In this document: piece after piece, positions 25,310 to 34,287 of the stretch | Layout: every line of letters starts with the position of its first letter | Position numbering within the stretch: position 1 is the first letter of the stretch | From: an uncultured Sphaerochaeta sp. | Lineage (GTDB): Bacteria > Spirochaetota > Spirochaetia > Sphaerochaetales > Sphaerochaetaceae | Assembly: GCF_963666015.1 (NCBI RefSeq) | Contig: NZ_OY762555.1 | Span: 3,439,607 to 3,479,818 of the forward strand | DNA: 40,212 nt | Direction: 5' to 3' | Made by a program: the position numbers and the translations under genes | The notes under the pieces: generated by a model | The model's input: only the letters and a program-made list of their open reading frames with translations | Database searches by the model: none | What the model was told of the DNA's origin: nothing

Positions 25310-26486
25310 ATTCGAGATATCCCTTGATCAGGGTGGCGTTGAAATTCTCTTCAGCTTGCAATACACCCATCTCTCGTTGGGCATTCTCCGGTGAGTCAGA
25401 TGCGTGTGCAGCATTGACGCGGATATTGGAGCCGAATTCTCTGCGGATGGTTCCTGCAAGTGCCTTGTTCGGGTCTGTGGCACCAAGGATCGTTCTGATC
25501 TTGCTCACGGCATCAACGCCTTCATAGATCAGGACCATGCATTTTACCAGTCCTGGTTTGTCCAAATTCTCAGCCTTACATTCACTCGGTTTTATGCCGG
25601 CCATGAATTCTACAATGCGTTCGAACTGTTCTTCACTGTACATGTCACCGAAGCTGTTGGTCAGGATTGTCTGGAGCTGGTCTCCCAGCAGTACATTGAA
25701 TTCACCTTCCAAAAGTTCCCTCGCTTGCATACCGTAGATGGGAGCAAGTTTGGCTTTCAAGCCTTCCTTGGTCGGGCCGTAGAACTGCAGAGCTTGGGAA
25801 ACGGACATTTTGAGCACCTTAATGCCTACAATACGAAGACCACTGCGACTGAACATGTCAATGATCATGCCCGGGCGGCTGGAAGCATACTTCCAGTTGT
25901 CTGGCTTGATGATGACAAGTGTGCGTTGGGTCTTCTCATAATATTCATCTGGTCTGTTCTTGACGATGTTGTTCTTGCCTGGTAACCAAGAGCCAAAGAG
26001 GGCAAGCGTTTGGTCAGCTTCATTTTGGCTTTGTGCAGTAATCACTGCAGGCTCAAAATAGAGAACCTCGCTCTCTTTTTCATCGGTGTAGATAAGATCA
26101 GCATAGGTGTCACGGATTGACATACCGGTAACATTTTCCACCAAGCGGGCTTCCTTCTGGAAGGACCCAACCACTTTGGTAAGTTCCTCACAGGGATGTT
26201 CCCCTTTGAATAGAAGCAACAAGGATCGGTGTTTGACTCCACCGGTGGGTCCTAGGTTCTGTTCTATGTAGGAGGAAAGAAGGTTTGAGATATTTGCGCC
26301 CTCATCCTTTTCCCGGGTCTTGATAATTGTTGCATATTCCTCAGTAATGGTCTGATCCATTGCAATCATCTGAGCTCCTACAAGCTCAAGGGATATGCGG
26401 GAGAGAAGTCTGGATAGCACCCCGCCGGTGCGACTTTTTGCTACGGTATATGGGGTAACCAGAACATACGATAAGGACTGTTCCAT
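25284..26486 (-). CDS. Tandem nucleoside-diphosphate-kinase-like protein, N-terminal domain inactive
   Basis: 400 residues. The C-terminal domain (about 188-380) has NDK features: LVIIKPD (K194), a GL..KL...YG region, GATDPNKALAGTIRREFG, and the active-site His in NAAHASDSPENAQRE (H361). It carries an insertion of ~50 residues not found in standard ~150-residue NDKs. The N-terminal domain (about 5-165) matches the same fold, but IKPD reads VTPY and the HGSDS region reads YFEPAVITAQ, so both Lys and His are lost. The C-terminal domain may transfer phosphate between nucleotides; the N-terminal one may dimerise or regulate. AAGGAGG lies 6 nt before the ATG. It is downstream of the cysteine hydrolase gene. 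Confidence 0.8.
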   Translation of the reverse strand: MEQSLSYVLVTPYTVAKSRTGGVLSRLLSRISLELVGAQMIAMDQTITEEYATIIKTREKDEGANISNLLSSYIEQNLGPTGGVKHRSLLLLFKGEHPCEELTKVVGSFQKEARLVENVTGMSIRDTYADLIYTDEKESEVLYFEPAVITAQSQNEADQTLALFGSWLPGKNNIVKNRPDEYYEKTQRTLVIIKPDNWKYASSRPGMIIDMFSRSGLRIVGIKVLKMSVSQALQFYGPTKEGLKAKLAPIYGMQARELLEGEFNVLLGDQLQTILTNSFGDMYSEEQFERIVEFMAGIKPSECKAENLDKPGLVKCMVLIYEGVDAVSKIRTILGATDPNKALAGTIRREFGSNIRVNAAHASDSPENAQREMGVLQAEENFNATLIKGYLESKATASPR

Positions 26487-26557
26487 GAGCAGCCTCCTTA
26501 GTAAAGTGTCTGTACACCGTATCCTACAAGGCAGGGTGCTCTTTGTCTATGACCTGC

Positions 26558-27112
26558 TCAAGAAAAAATCTCGATTTGGCACGAATGCATTGTCTTCAGT
26601 GCTGCCTCATGGTTGCTAGGGGTTGTTCCAGCGCAACAACTTGCATCAACGAGTACAGGAAGCTCCGGTCTCATTGCCTTGATCAAGAGGGCATTTGATA
26701 CGACACAGATATCGGTGCATACCCCTATCAACTCAACCTGGGTGATTGTCTCGTCCCCTGCAATGTAGGTTGCAAGATCAACTGAACCAAACGTGGGTTT
26801 TTCAAAGACCATTGCATTTTTTAGCGGTTCCATGAGCTGATCTACCAACTGATGCCCTTCTTCCCCCTTGATACAGTGAGAGACAGGAAGATGTTTTCCT
26901 TCACTGGTTTCCAGATAGTCTGCCTCATGGGTGTCCAAGGTATAGGCAAGCGCTCCCTTGTGACCTGTCACTTTTGCGACCACCTTATCAACCACCTTCT
27001 GTGCTTCAACAGTGCCGAGGCTTCCAAAAACGAAATCCTTTTGCATGTCAATCACGACAAGCAACCCTCTAGAAAGAGACTTTGAATAATCCTTCTTTGT
27101 TGCAGTAGGCAT
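26558..27112 (-). CDS. Isochorismatase-family cysteine hydrolase, nicotinamidase-like
   Basis: 184 residues from the ATG at 27112. Catalytic residues are visible: D22 (VVIDMQKDF), K105 (VFEKPTFGS) and C136 (GVCTDICV). The metal-site pattern of nicotinamidases also appears (DTHEADY, then HLPVSHC). It may convert nicotinamide to nicotinate in NAD salvage, but other amidases in this family look alike. The chosen start has GGAG 6 nt before it and lies inside the desulfoferrodoxin gene, a 44-nt overlap. Earlier in-frame starts would overlap even more. Likely co-transcribed with the desulfoferrodoxin gene and possibly the NDK-like gene. Confidence 0.82.
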   Translation of the reverse strand: MPTATKKDYSKSLSRGLLVVIDMQKDFVFGSLGTVEAQKVVDKVVAKVTGHKGALAYTLDTHEADYLETSEGKHLPVSHCIKGEEGHQLVDQLMEPLKNAMVFEKPTFGSVDLATYIAGDETITQVELIGVCTDICVVSNALLIKAMRPELPVLVDASCCAGTTPSNHEAALKTMHSCQIEIFS

Positions 27113-27446
27113 ATACATCTCCATGGTCAGTATCGGTGAATACCGCAGAGGCAGGAGTCCCCTTGCGTATATCATGGCGCCGAGTATGGTGTTTGGTCAC
27201 CAAGAATATGGTAGTAATCTGATGATCATCACTCTGGGGATGAGGCTTGCTTCCCACTTTTACGTAGAGCAGGTCCCCTCGGTGAGTGAGTACTATTTCA
27301 TGGTTTGCGTCTCTCTCGTCAGCGGTCCTAGGTTTCAGGAGTTGCATTTCTGTTTCACAACAGTGCAAGGAGTGCCCCTCGTCATGTACCAAATCAACCA
27401 TTGAATGGCAGATGGGGCAACGATAGAAGTGAAGCTTCTTTGCCAT
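27069..27446 (-). CDS. dfx: Desulfoferrodoxin (superoxide reductase family) with altered active site
   Basis: 125 residues, two iron domains. The N-terminal desulforedoxin centre has C10, C13, C29 and C30. The C-terminal superoxide reductase domain keeps H49, H69 and H75 and C115, at the positions expected from characterised desulfoferrodoxins (H49, H69, H75, C116). The fourth His (H119 there) is E118 here (YCNKEGLF instead of CNxHG), and the E-K before the first His is A47-N48. Canonical enzymes reduce superoxide to peroxide at an Fe(His)4Cys centre, so activity here is uncertain. AAAGGAGGG lies 3 nt before the ATG, and a small hairpin (CCTTT/AAAGG) overlaps it. Confidence 0.85.
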   Translation of the reverse strand: MAKKLHFYRCPICHSMVDLVHDEGHSLHCCETEMQLLKPRTADERDANHEIVLTHRGDLLYVKVGSKPHPQSDDHQITTIFLVTKHHTRRHDIRKGTPASAVFTDTDHGDVYAYCNKEGLFKVSF

Positions 27447-27538
27447 AAACCCTCCTTTCTTTTAAAGGTACCAAGGTTCGATCAAAGTGGAAAGGGGAGG
27501 AGAGAAAAAACATAACAGACTATTCATGGTCTTTAAAC

Positions 27539-27554
27539 ACTTTTCTCACATATT
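27539..27554 (+). promoter_or_regulatory. Possible Pho box upstream of pstS
   Basis: ACTTTTCTCACATATT matches a sequence at 34338-34353 near phoR in 13 of 16 positions. With flanks it can be read as 7-nt units spaced by 4 nt (TTAAACA, TCTCACA, AGCTGTA), the layout of PhoB/PhoP sites. A TAAAAT at 27583-27588 is too close to the ribosome site to be the -10, so the promoter itself is unresolved. Confidence 0.35.
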
Positions 27555-27600
27555 AGCTGTAGGGTGTGCCCAACAATGTTTCTAAAATATGGAGGAAACA

Positions 27601-28596
27601 ATGAAAAAATTGAGTATTATCGTCCTGATGGTTATCACCCTGGCTTCACTTAGTGCAGCAGGGAAGAGTGAATCAGAGAATGTTGCAACAAGCTCCTTCA
27701 GCTGGATTGAAGGCCCTGAAGTTGAAGGACTTCCAGGGGTAAATCCCCTGAAGGTCAGGGGGAATATCATTACCGCGGGAAGTTCCACCGTCTATCCCCT
27801 TTCTGAGCGTATGGCTGAGCGGTTCAAGGAAGAAGGGTACAGTGGTGTTATCACCATTGACTCGATTGGAAGTGGTGCAGGCTTTGAACGTTTTACGGTA
27901 TCTGGTGAGACTGACATCTCAAATGCAAGCCGTGGTATCAAGGCAAGCGAGATTGAGGATGCCAAGAAGATCGGCAGAAATCCTATCGAGTTTAGGGTTG
28001 GTACCGATGCACTTGCAGTGGTTGTCAGCAAGGAAAACACCTTCCTGAAAGATGCAACCATGGAAGAGCTTGGTAAGATTTTTAGTACAGCTAAGTTGTG
28101 GTCCGATATCAATCCTGCTTATCCTGCCGAGCCGATTCAGCGCTTTATCCCTGGCACCGACAGTGGTACCTTCGACTACTTCTCTGAGGAAGCGTTCGAC
28201 AAGAATCCTGAACCGATGCTCTCTGCAAGTCACCTACAGCTCAGTGAGGATGATAACATCCTGGTCCAGGGAATCAAGGGCAGTCCCTATGCAATAGGAT
28301 TCTTCGGTTATGCATACTACAGTGAGAATGCAGACTCTCTCAACATTCTCAGTATCAACGGAATTGAAGCAAGCAAAGTGAATGTGGATAACAACTCCTA
28401 TCCATTGGCAAGACCTCTCTTCCTCTACAGTGATGCCGAGATTATGAAGAGTAAACCGCAGGTGGCAGCATTCCTGGACTTCTACCTCAGCTATGTGAAT
28501 GAAGAGGTTGTAGGCGTAGGGTACTTCCCTGCCAATGAGGATGAACTGAATAAGGCTCGCCAGGCTTGGCTGGATGCTACCCAAGGTGCCTACTAA
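27601..28596 (+). CDS. pstS: Phosphate ABC transporter substrate-binding protein PstS
   Basis: 331 residues. Binds phosphate outside the membrane and delivers it to PstCA. A signal peptide (MKKLSIIVLMVITLASLSAAG) lacks a lipobox Cys, so the mature protein would be soluble periplasmic rather than a lipoprotein. Binding motifs: GSSTVYPLSERM, DSIGSGAGFERF, DISNASR and PGTDSGTFDYF. The ATG at 27601 has GGAGG 5 nt before it; the in-frame ATG at 27589 lies just upstream of that site and is rejected. First gene of pstSCAB-phoU; a hairpin lies between it and pstC. Probably induced by phosphate limitation. Confidence 0.93.
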   Translation: MKKLSIIVLMVITLASLSAAGKSESENVATSSFSWIEGPEVEGLPGVNPLKVRGNIITAGSSTVYPLSERMAERFKEEGYSGVITIDSIGSGAGFERFTVSGETDISNASRGIKASEIEDAKKIGRNPIEFRVGTDALAVVVSKENTFLKDATMEELGKIFSTAKLWSDINPAYPAEPIQRFIPGTDSGTFDYFSEEAFDKNPEPMLSASHLQLSEDDNILVQGIKGSPYAIGFFGYAYYSENADSLNILSINGIEASKVNVDNNSYPLARPLFLYSDAEIMKSKPQVAAFLDFYLSYVNEEVVGVGYFPANEDELNKARQAWLDATQGAY

Positions 28597-28613
28597 CGCA
28601 CCACGGACCGAGG

Positions 28614-28640
28614 TTGGCCGCATCTGTTTGGTGCGGCCAA
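28614..28640 (+). terminator. Hairpin between pstS and pstC (attenuator or mRNA stabiliser)
   Basis: Arms TTGGCCGCA and TGCGGCCAA form a perfect 9-bp stem with a 9-nt loop. There is no U-run after it, so it likely causes partial termination or protects the 3' end of pstS mRNA, giving more PstS than permease. Confidence 0.65.
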
Positions 28641-28668
28641 TTCCCATAAAAAACTAGGATATACAAGT

Positions 28669-29589
28669 ATGACACAAAGGCATATCACCCATCCTTTTGG
28701 AAAGAAACGCAGGCTGCATGAACGGATTATTGAAACTATTCTATTCCTGTTTGCATTGTTCTCCATCATGATTACGGTTGGGATTGCGGTGATTCTCATT
28801 CGCGAGTCCTTTCTCTTTTTCTCTGATCCCGAGGTCACCTTGGTTGAATTTTTTACCGGGAAGACTTGGCAACCCATGATCGGGCTGTTTGGTTTTCTCC
28901 CCTTGCTGAATGCAACCATCATGACGAGCATAATTGCCATGCTATTTGCCATACCTCTTGGGTTATTTGTGGCCATCTATCTTGCAGAGTATGCATCTGA
29001 CAAGGTCAGAGGTAGACTCAAGCCAATCCTTGAGGTATTGGCCGGAATTCCGACCATCGTATACGGCTATTTTGCCCTAACCTTCATGACCCCGTTGCTT
29101 CGTTCAATATTTGGTCAGGAGACAGTGGAGATTTACAATACTGCCAGTGCAGGATTGGTGATTGGGATCCTCGTACTTCCCATGATCGCCACCATGGCCG
29201 AGGATGCCATCTCAGCAGTCCCCCAGGAGTTGCGCCTTGCAGGGCTTGCTCTTGGTGGTACCCCGATAGAGACCACTTTCCGTGTTGTTCTTCCTGCCGC
29301 TTTAAGCGGGCTGAGTGCAACATTCCTGCTCGCTCTCTCCAGAGCTATCGGAGAGACCATGATCGTAGCCTTGGCAGCAGGGGCAGGACCAAATATGACG
29401 TTCAATCCCTTTGAGGCTGCAGAAACCATAACAGGATACATTGTAAGGATAAGCGGTGGGGATGTCAGCTACAACTCGGTTGATTACAACAGCATTTTTG
29501 CGCTTGGGTTGGTTTTGTTTATCATCACCTTCACGCTGAATCTTATCTCAAGAAAAGTCTCAAGCCTTTTCTATCAGGAGTATGAATAA
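28669..29589 (+). CDS. pstC: Phosphate ABC transporter permease PstC
   Basis: 306 residues with six membrane helices. The permease signature for contact with the ATPase is present (EDAISAVPQELRLAGLALGGTPIETTFRVVLPAALSGL). Features typical of PstC are the N-terminal ETILFLFALFSIMITVGIAVILI helix, LAEYAS and GIPTIVYGYFAL. An AGGA lies about 9 nt before the ATG. The stop is 1 nt before the preferred pstA start, so translation is coupled. Confidence 0.93.
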   Translation: MTQRHITHPFGKKRRLHERIIETILFLFALFSIMITVGIAVILIRESFLFFSDPEVTLVEFFTGKTWQPMIGLFGFLPLLNATIMTSIIAMLFAIPLGLFVAIYLAEYASDKVRGRLKPILEVLAGIPTIVYGYFALTFMTPLLRSIFGQETVEIYNTASAGLVIGILVLPMIATMAEDAISAVPQELRLAGLALGGTPIETTFRVVLPAALSGLSATFLLALSRAIGETMIVALAAGAGPNMTFNPFEAAETITGYIVRISGGDVSYNSVDYNSIFALGLVLFIITFTLNLISRKVSSLFYQEYE

Positions 29590-29590
29590 T

Positions 29591-30850
29591 ATGCAGAAAG
29601 AATCGATGTTTGGCACCAAAGCAGAGAGCCTGCTCTTGATGAAGAAACGCGCTCGCTTATCGATGTTCTGGAAAGTGATATTTATCTTCGCTACAACAGT
29701 TGCAGTCTTGTTTCTGCTGCTGTTGCTTGTATCAGTGATTGACTCCATTTTCGGCTATGCAGTCATCAGAAACGAGGTGAATATTTCAGAGTTGATCAGT
29801 GGGGCTTCGTCCTTGGATGAGTTCTCCCGGTCTCAATTGGAGGAGGTTGCAAGGAACAACTTCTCCAGTGGCATACTGAGAAGGGTGGAGTATGAAAAGC
29901 CGATAGCAGAACGTTCCGATCGTGATTTACGTGCCTTGATAGAGCAATATATCATCAAGCCATCGGTACTCAGGAGCTGGGGCCTTTGGGAGTCGATCAC
30001 CAAGCAGGATGAGATTGGCGCTTTCATGGCAAATCAGGAAGATTCTTACCTGATCTTCAAGAGCTGGATAACCCCGAAATTTCTCACCAATGACCAAAGT
30101 ACCAATCCCCTCAATGCTGGTATTCGCACTGCACTCCTTGGCTCTCTCTGGATTATTGCCATTACCTTCTTGCTGGCTTTTCCCATCGGAGTGGGGTCAG
30201 CCATCTATCTGGAAGAGTATGCAGAGGATACTAAACTAAATCGTATGCTGCAGCTCAATATCTTTAACCTCAGTGCAGTTCCTTCAATTATCTACGGCCT
30301 CCTGGGATTGGCCGTATTCGTAAGGGCTATGGAAGGGGTTACCAGTGGGGCCTTTCTCAGTACGATAGCAGATACCACCGCGAATGGCAGGACTATTCTC
30401 AGTGGGGGTCTTACCTTGGGGTTGTTGGTGCTCCCGATCATTATCATCAACACCCAGGAAGCCCTCAAGGGTGTTCCCGATTCACTGAGGATGAGCAGCT
30501 ACGGGGTGGGAGCAACAAAGTGGCAGACCATCTGGAGCCAAGTCCTTCCTGTCAGTTTTGACAGGATATTAACGGGAACGATTCTCGCTCTCTCCAGGGC
30601 TTTGGGAGAAACGGCACCTCTGGTAGTCATTGGTGCATCAACGTTCATCAGCGTTGACCCTTCCAGTATCTTCTCAAAATTTACCACCTTGCCGATTCAG
30701 ATTTACCAGTGGTCGGCTCGTCCCCAGGGTTCATATCGCAATATTGCAGCAGCAGCCATCATTATCTTGTTGGTACTTCTCCTTGTATTGAACAGTGGGG
30801 CTATCTATCTCAGAGACAAACTAGCCAAGAAAAAGAGGATGGCAGCATGA
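29591..30850 (+). CDS. pstA: Phosphate ABC transporter permease PstA, extended form
   Basis: 419 residues, against about 290 for standard PstA. After the first membrane helix there is an extra segment of ~110 residues (from [13 protein letters not shown] to [11 protein letters not shown]) that should face the periplasm; this resembles the DUF3333-type N-terminal extension. The rest is normal Pst[30 protein letters not shown], the ATPase-contact loop with [24 protein letters not shown], and [13 protein letters not shown]. The second ATG (29591) has AGGAG 8 nt before it; the first (29582) is too close to the site. The stop overlaps the pstB start (ATGA). Confidence 0.92.
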   Translation: MQKESMFGTKAESLLLMKKRARLSMFWKVIFIFATTVAVLFLLLLLVSVIDSIFGYAVIRNEVNISELISGASSLDEFSRSQLEEVARNNFSSGILRRVEYEKPIAERSDRDLRALIEQYIIKPSVLRSWGLWESITKQDEIGAFMANQEDSYLIFKSWITPKFLTNDQSTNPLNAGIRTALLGSLWIIAITFLLAFPIGVGSAIYLEEYAEDTKLNRMLQLNIFNLSAVPSIIYGLLGLAVFVRAMEGVTSGAFLSTIADTTANGRTILSGGLTLGLLVLPIIIINTQEALKGVPDSLRMSSYGVGATKWQTIWSQVLPVSFDRILTGTILALSRALGETAPLVVIGASTFISVDPSSIFSKFTTLPIQIYQWSARPQGSYRNIAAAAIIILLVLLLVLNSGAIYLRDKLAKKKRMAA

Positions 30851-31677
30851 AAGTAATGCAAGCAACAGAAGCAGAAAGTTTTGAATTCCTAGGGAAATCA
30901 GAACCAAATACAAAACAGGAGATCATAACCCTGGAGGACGTTAATATCCATTACGGCAATTTCCAAGCAGTAAAGGATGCTTCTCTTCCCATCTATGAGA
31001 AACAGGTTACGGCATTCATTGGACCTTCTGGGTGTGGGAAGAGTACCGTGCTGAGAAGCATAAACCGAATGAATGATATGATCAGGGGGGCAACGATTGA
31101 TGGCAAGGTACTCTTCCATGGCCATGATCTCTATGCAAAGGATGTTGATCCGGTTCTGATCAGAAGAAGCATCGGCATGGTGTTCCAGAAACCCAATCCT
31201 TTCCCCAAGTCGATTTATGAGAATATTACCTGGGGAGCAAAAATCAATGGATTCAGAGGGGATTATGACGAGCTGGTGGAGACCAGCCTGCAAAAGGCGG
31301 CTCTCTGGGATGAGGTCAAGGATAAGCTCAAGCAAAATGCCCTGCGCCTCAGTGGAGGACAGCAACAGCGTCTTTGTATTGCAAGGACCCTGGCCGTACA
31401 ACCCGAGGTAATCCTGATGGATGAACCAGCCTCAGCACTCGATCCCATTGCAACAGGCCGTATTGAGGAGTTGATCCTCGAGCTGAAGAAATACTACACG
31501 ATTGTCATTGTCACTCATAATATGGGTCAGGCATCACGTGTTTCAGACCATACTGCATTCTTCATGGTTGATGAGAAGCGGACGGGTTATCTGGAGGAAT
31601 ATGCTCCAACCGAGCAACTGTTCCTTAACCCGGCACATAAAAAAACGGAAGAGTATATCTCCGGAAAATTCGGTTGA
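30847..31677 (+). CDS. pstB: Phosphate ABC transporter ATP-binding protein PstB
   Basis: 276 residues. Walker [10 protein letters not shown], the PstB-specific RSINRMNDM, the Q-loop [16 protein letters not shown], signature [14 protein letters not shown], Walker [14 protein letters not shown] and the switch His in VTHNM. Energises PstCA. The frame is open 46 codons upstream inside pstA; the ATG at 30847 overlaps the pstA stop and has GAGGA 7 nt before it. About 25 residues precede the ABC core. Confidence 0.95.
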   Translation: MKVMQATEAESFEFLGKSEPNTKQEIITLEDVNIHYGNFQAVKDASLPIYEKQVTAFIGPSGCGKSTVLRSINRMNDMIRGATIDGKVLFHGHDLYAKDVDPVLIRRSIGMVFQKPNPFPKSIYENITWGAKINGFRGDYDELVETSLQKAALWDEVKDKLKQNALRLSGGQQQRLCIARTLAVQPEVILMDEPASALDPIATGRIEELILELKKYYTIVIVTHNMGQASRVSDHTAFFMVDEKRTGYLEEYAPTEQLFLNPAHKKTEEYISGKFG

Positions 31678-31695
31678 TCCAAAGAGGAGTGAATC

Positions 31696-32373
31696 ATGGA
31701 CCAAACTATCAGTAAGCTTGATGAGAAGATGCAATTCTTCCAAGAGATGCTCATTCAGATGGTGAACAGGGTGGAGGAATCAATCTACCAGGCACAATAT
31801 GCGTTTCGAAACCACGATGTGGAGTTGGCCAAGAAAGTCATAGCCAACGACTGGTTCATCGACCAGCTGCAGGAGATGGTGGAGAATGATGCAGTTCGAC
31901 TCCTGGTAAGTGAGACTCCTTATGGGCATTATATGCGTCATATCATTGCAGGAATCAAGATCGTATCCAGCTTGGAGCGGATGGGAGACCATGCTGCGCA
32001 TATGGCAAAGATGGCAAGCAGTGAAGAGGAAGCTATGTTCATCCCGTTTGTAGAACGTATCAGCGAAATGGCATTGCTTGGTGCTACCATGACCCGCAAG
32101 GTTGTTGAGGCTTTCATCGATGTCAAGGCGGAGAAAGCAATCGAGGTTGCCTCCCTTGACGACAAGATGGATGCAGAGCGGGATGCCTTAAACGCTGACC
32201 TCTTCGCTCTCAGGCCAGAGACAGAGGCAGAGATGGAACGTATCCTTAATCTCTTTTATCTGACGAAGGAGATGGAACGGTATGGGGATCATGTGACTAC
32301 CATCTGCCGCTGGATCGTCTATATGGACAAGGGGCAACGCCCAAAGCTCAATGGACCTAAAAAGACTGGGTAG
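31696..32373 (+). CDS. phoU: Phosphate uptake regulator PhoU
   Basis: 225 residues made of two similar three-helix bundles. The metal-cluster motifs are visible in each (SLERMGDHAAHMAKM and MERYGDHVTTICRWI). PhoU links the Pst transporter to the PhoR kinase and restrains both phosphate uptake and Pho signalling. GAGGAG lies 6 nt before the ATG, 18 nt after pstB. Last gene of the operon; a hairpin separates it from the convergent phoR. Confidence 0.93.
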   Translation: MDQTISKLDEKMQFFQEMLIQMVNRVEESIYQAQYAFRNHDVELAKKVIANDWFIDQLQEMVENDAVRLLVSETPYGHYMRHIIAGIKIVSSLERMGDHAAHMAKMASSEEEAMFIPFVERISEMALLGATMTRKVVEAFIDVKAEKAIEVASLDDKMDAERDALNADLFALRPETEAEMERILNLFYLTKEMERYGDHVTTICRWIVYMDKGQRPKLNGPKKTG

Positions 32374-32398
32374 AATACTTCAAGATGAATCACTCTGC

Positions 32399-32428
32399 AA
32401 CATCCTCCCCGAAAACTGGGGGGATGTT
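32399..32428. terminator. Hairpin between convergent phoU and phoR
   Basis: Arms AACATCC-CCCC and GGGG-GGATGTT (one bulged base, 7-nt loop GAAAACT) lie in the 57-bp gap. Neither side has a good T-run, but the position suggests a bidirectional terminator. Confidence 0.55.
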
Positions 32429-32430
32429 CT

Positions 32431-34272
32431 CTAGTGCTTCTTGTAGAGCTCTTCGCTTCGTTTTTGCAGGTCCTTCAGGTTTCCACCCATCCTCGGGAGT
32501 GTGATGGTAAAGGTGCTTCCTTTTCCCATTTCACTCTCAAGCGAGAGTATTCCCCCATGGACATTCACGATATGTTTCACAATGGAGAGACCAAGGCCGG
32601 TTCCGCCCTGACTCCTACTTCTTGCTGCATCGACTCGGTAGAACCGCTCGAAAATTCTGTCTTGGACATCCTTGGGTATACCAATACCATGGTCTTTGAC
32701 GCTGAAGACAATATGGTCCTCTTCAACTGTTGCCGAGAGATGAACCCCCGATCCTGCTTCAGAGTAGTTCAATGCATTGATCACCAAGTTTGTCAAAGCC
32801 TGTGCGATCAGATTTTCATTGACATAGAGCAGAAGATTATCTGGATTGTCCGAAGCAATGAGCAGGCTGCTGCCACGTTCCTCAAAGCGATAGGAACACG
32901 CTTCTTCCGTTTCCCCGACGATTTGCTCTAAGGTAGTCCAGCTCATGGATGCCTTATGCTGTTCTTGCTCAAGACTACTGAGTAATAGCAAGTCCTCAAC
33001 AAGTTGTCTCATTCTGTTTGCTTGCCTGCTGATAATCTTTGAGAAGTGGGTGATTTCCTCTGGATTCTGGGTCTCTGTAAGCGCTTCTGCAAATCCAGCA
33101 ATTGAGGTAATGGGGGTCTTGAGTTCATGACTTACATTGGCCACGAAATCCTTTCGGATTTGCTCGAGGCGTTTTAACTCTGTCATGTCATTTATGGAGA
33201 GTACCACTGAGTTGATGAATCCTTCAGATGAGCGAACAGCACAGGTGAGCATCCTCAGTTCCCGCACCTGTTGTTTTCCTGCGATTCGTGCAGTTTGCCC
33301 AAAAAGGTGTCCATACTGTTCAATGGTGAGTTCTCTCTCCTCTCCATCCCGCAGTGTGGCATTACAGAGAGTACGTACTTCGTTGGAACTGATAAGCTGG
33401 GAAAGATTTTTGTCCAGGACCGAGTCTCTTTGGTCAGTAAAGAGCAAATGGGCCTCCCTGTTTGCTACCTTGATGTTCAGGTTGCGGTCAAGGAGAAGGA
33501 TTCCTTCGCTGAGGCTATTGAGAATGGCTTCCACTTGATTCTTGCCGAACTCAACCTGAGAGATCTTTTCTTGGATCTCTTGGGCCATTTCTTCCATGGT
33601 ATGAGCAAGTTCAGCAAGTTCCTGTGGGGTTGAGAGATGCAGTCTTGCTTGGAGGTCACCTGCTGCATATTTACGCGCTAAGCCCTTCAATCGGTCAAGC
33701 GGTCGGGTGATCATGGTGATGACGAAGAAGGTAAGGAGCAGGAAAAAAAGCACCAGAACACCAATGCCTCTGAAGAAGAGGCTTTGGTATGTCCTCTGGT
33801 ACCCTGCGAGTTGGATGAGGGTCTTGGAGACCCTCAGTATTGCAATGGTGGGATGGTCTTCCAATGCTACTGCCCAGTAGAGGACGGGAAGATTCTGGGT
33901 ACTGCTGCGCCGTTCACTGGAAGCACTTCCCTTTTCCAATGCTGCTTGTATTTCTTCACGATAGAGGTGGTTGTTCATAGTCTCTGCAGCGTAGTCAGAG
34001 TCAAATAGAACTTCGCCCTCACTGTTGATGATGGTGATTCTGGTTGCAGTGGAAGCTGCATATGAGTCAAAATGTTCTGCCATCCATGGCTCTGATGAGT
34101 TCTTGGAGAGGGTTGCCAAATACTCTGCCTTAGCAGAGAGCTCAGCATAGGTTGTTTCCCTGATGGTAGTGGCGAACGAGCGGTTTGCAATCCACATACT
34201 GCCAAAGAGCGAGCACACCAGAACAAGAAAGGTAGTCAACGCCAAACGTGCACGAATGCTTTTGTATTGCAT
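32431..34272 (-). CDS. phoR: Sensor histidine kinase PhoR-like
   Basis: 613 residues. Two membrane helices (about 8-30 and 168-190) flank a ~135-residue extracytoplasmic part; then HAMP (ITRPLDRLKGLA), a PAS domain, HisKA with the phospho-acceptor His near residue 382 (FVANVSHELKTPITS), and the ATPase domain (N box NLVINALNYSE, DHGIGIP, GGTGLGLSIV). The layout and the position beside pst-phoU point to the phosphate sensor PhoR. The GTG at 34284 opens the frame, but the ATG at 34272 follows AGGA by 5 nt. No response regulator is adjacent; a PhoB-like one lies 5.5 kb away at the right edge. Confidence 0.88.
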   Translation of the reverse strand: MQYKSIRARLALTTFLVLVCSLFGSMWIANRSFATTIRETTYAELSAKAEYLATLSKNSSEPWMAEHFDSYAASTATRITIINSEGEVLFDSDYAAETMNNHLYREEIQAALEKGSASSERRSSTQNLPVLYWAVALEDHPTIAILRVSKTLIQLAGYQRTYQSLFFRGIGVLVLFFLLLTFFVITMITRPLDRLKGLARKYAAGDLQARLHLSTPQELAELAHTMEEMAQEIQEKISQVEFGKNQVEAILNSLSEGILLLDRNLNIKVANREAHLLFTDQRDSVLDKNLSQLISSNEVRTLCNATLRDGEERELTIEQYGHLFGQTARIAGKQQVRELRMLTCAVRSSEGFINSVVLSINDMTELKRLEQIRKDFVANVSHELKTPITSIAGFAEALTETQNPEEITHFSKIISRQANRMRQLVEDLLLLSSLEQEQHKASMSWTTLEQIVGETEEACSYRFEERGSSLLIASDNPDNLLLYVNENLIAQALTNLVINALNYSEAGSGVHLSATVEEDHIVFSVKDHGIGIPKDVQDRIFERFYRVDAARSRSQGGTGLGLSIVKHIVNVHGGILSLESEMGKGSTFTITLPRMGGNLKDLQKRSEELYKKH

Positions 34273-34287
34273 AATGTTCCTCACTTA

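Noticed and set aside
27470..27485. GGTTCGATC resembling a tRNA T-loop
   Set aside because: No acceptor stem, anticodon arm or CCA end around it.
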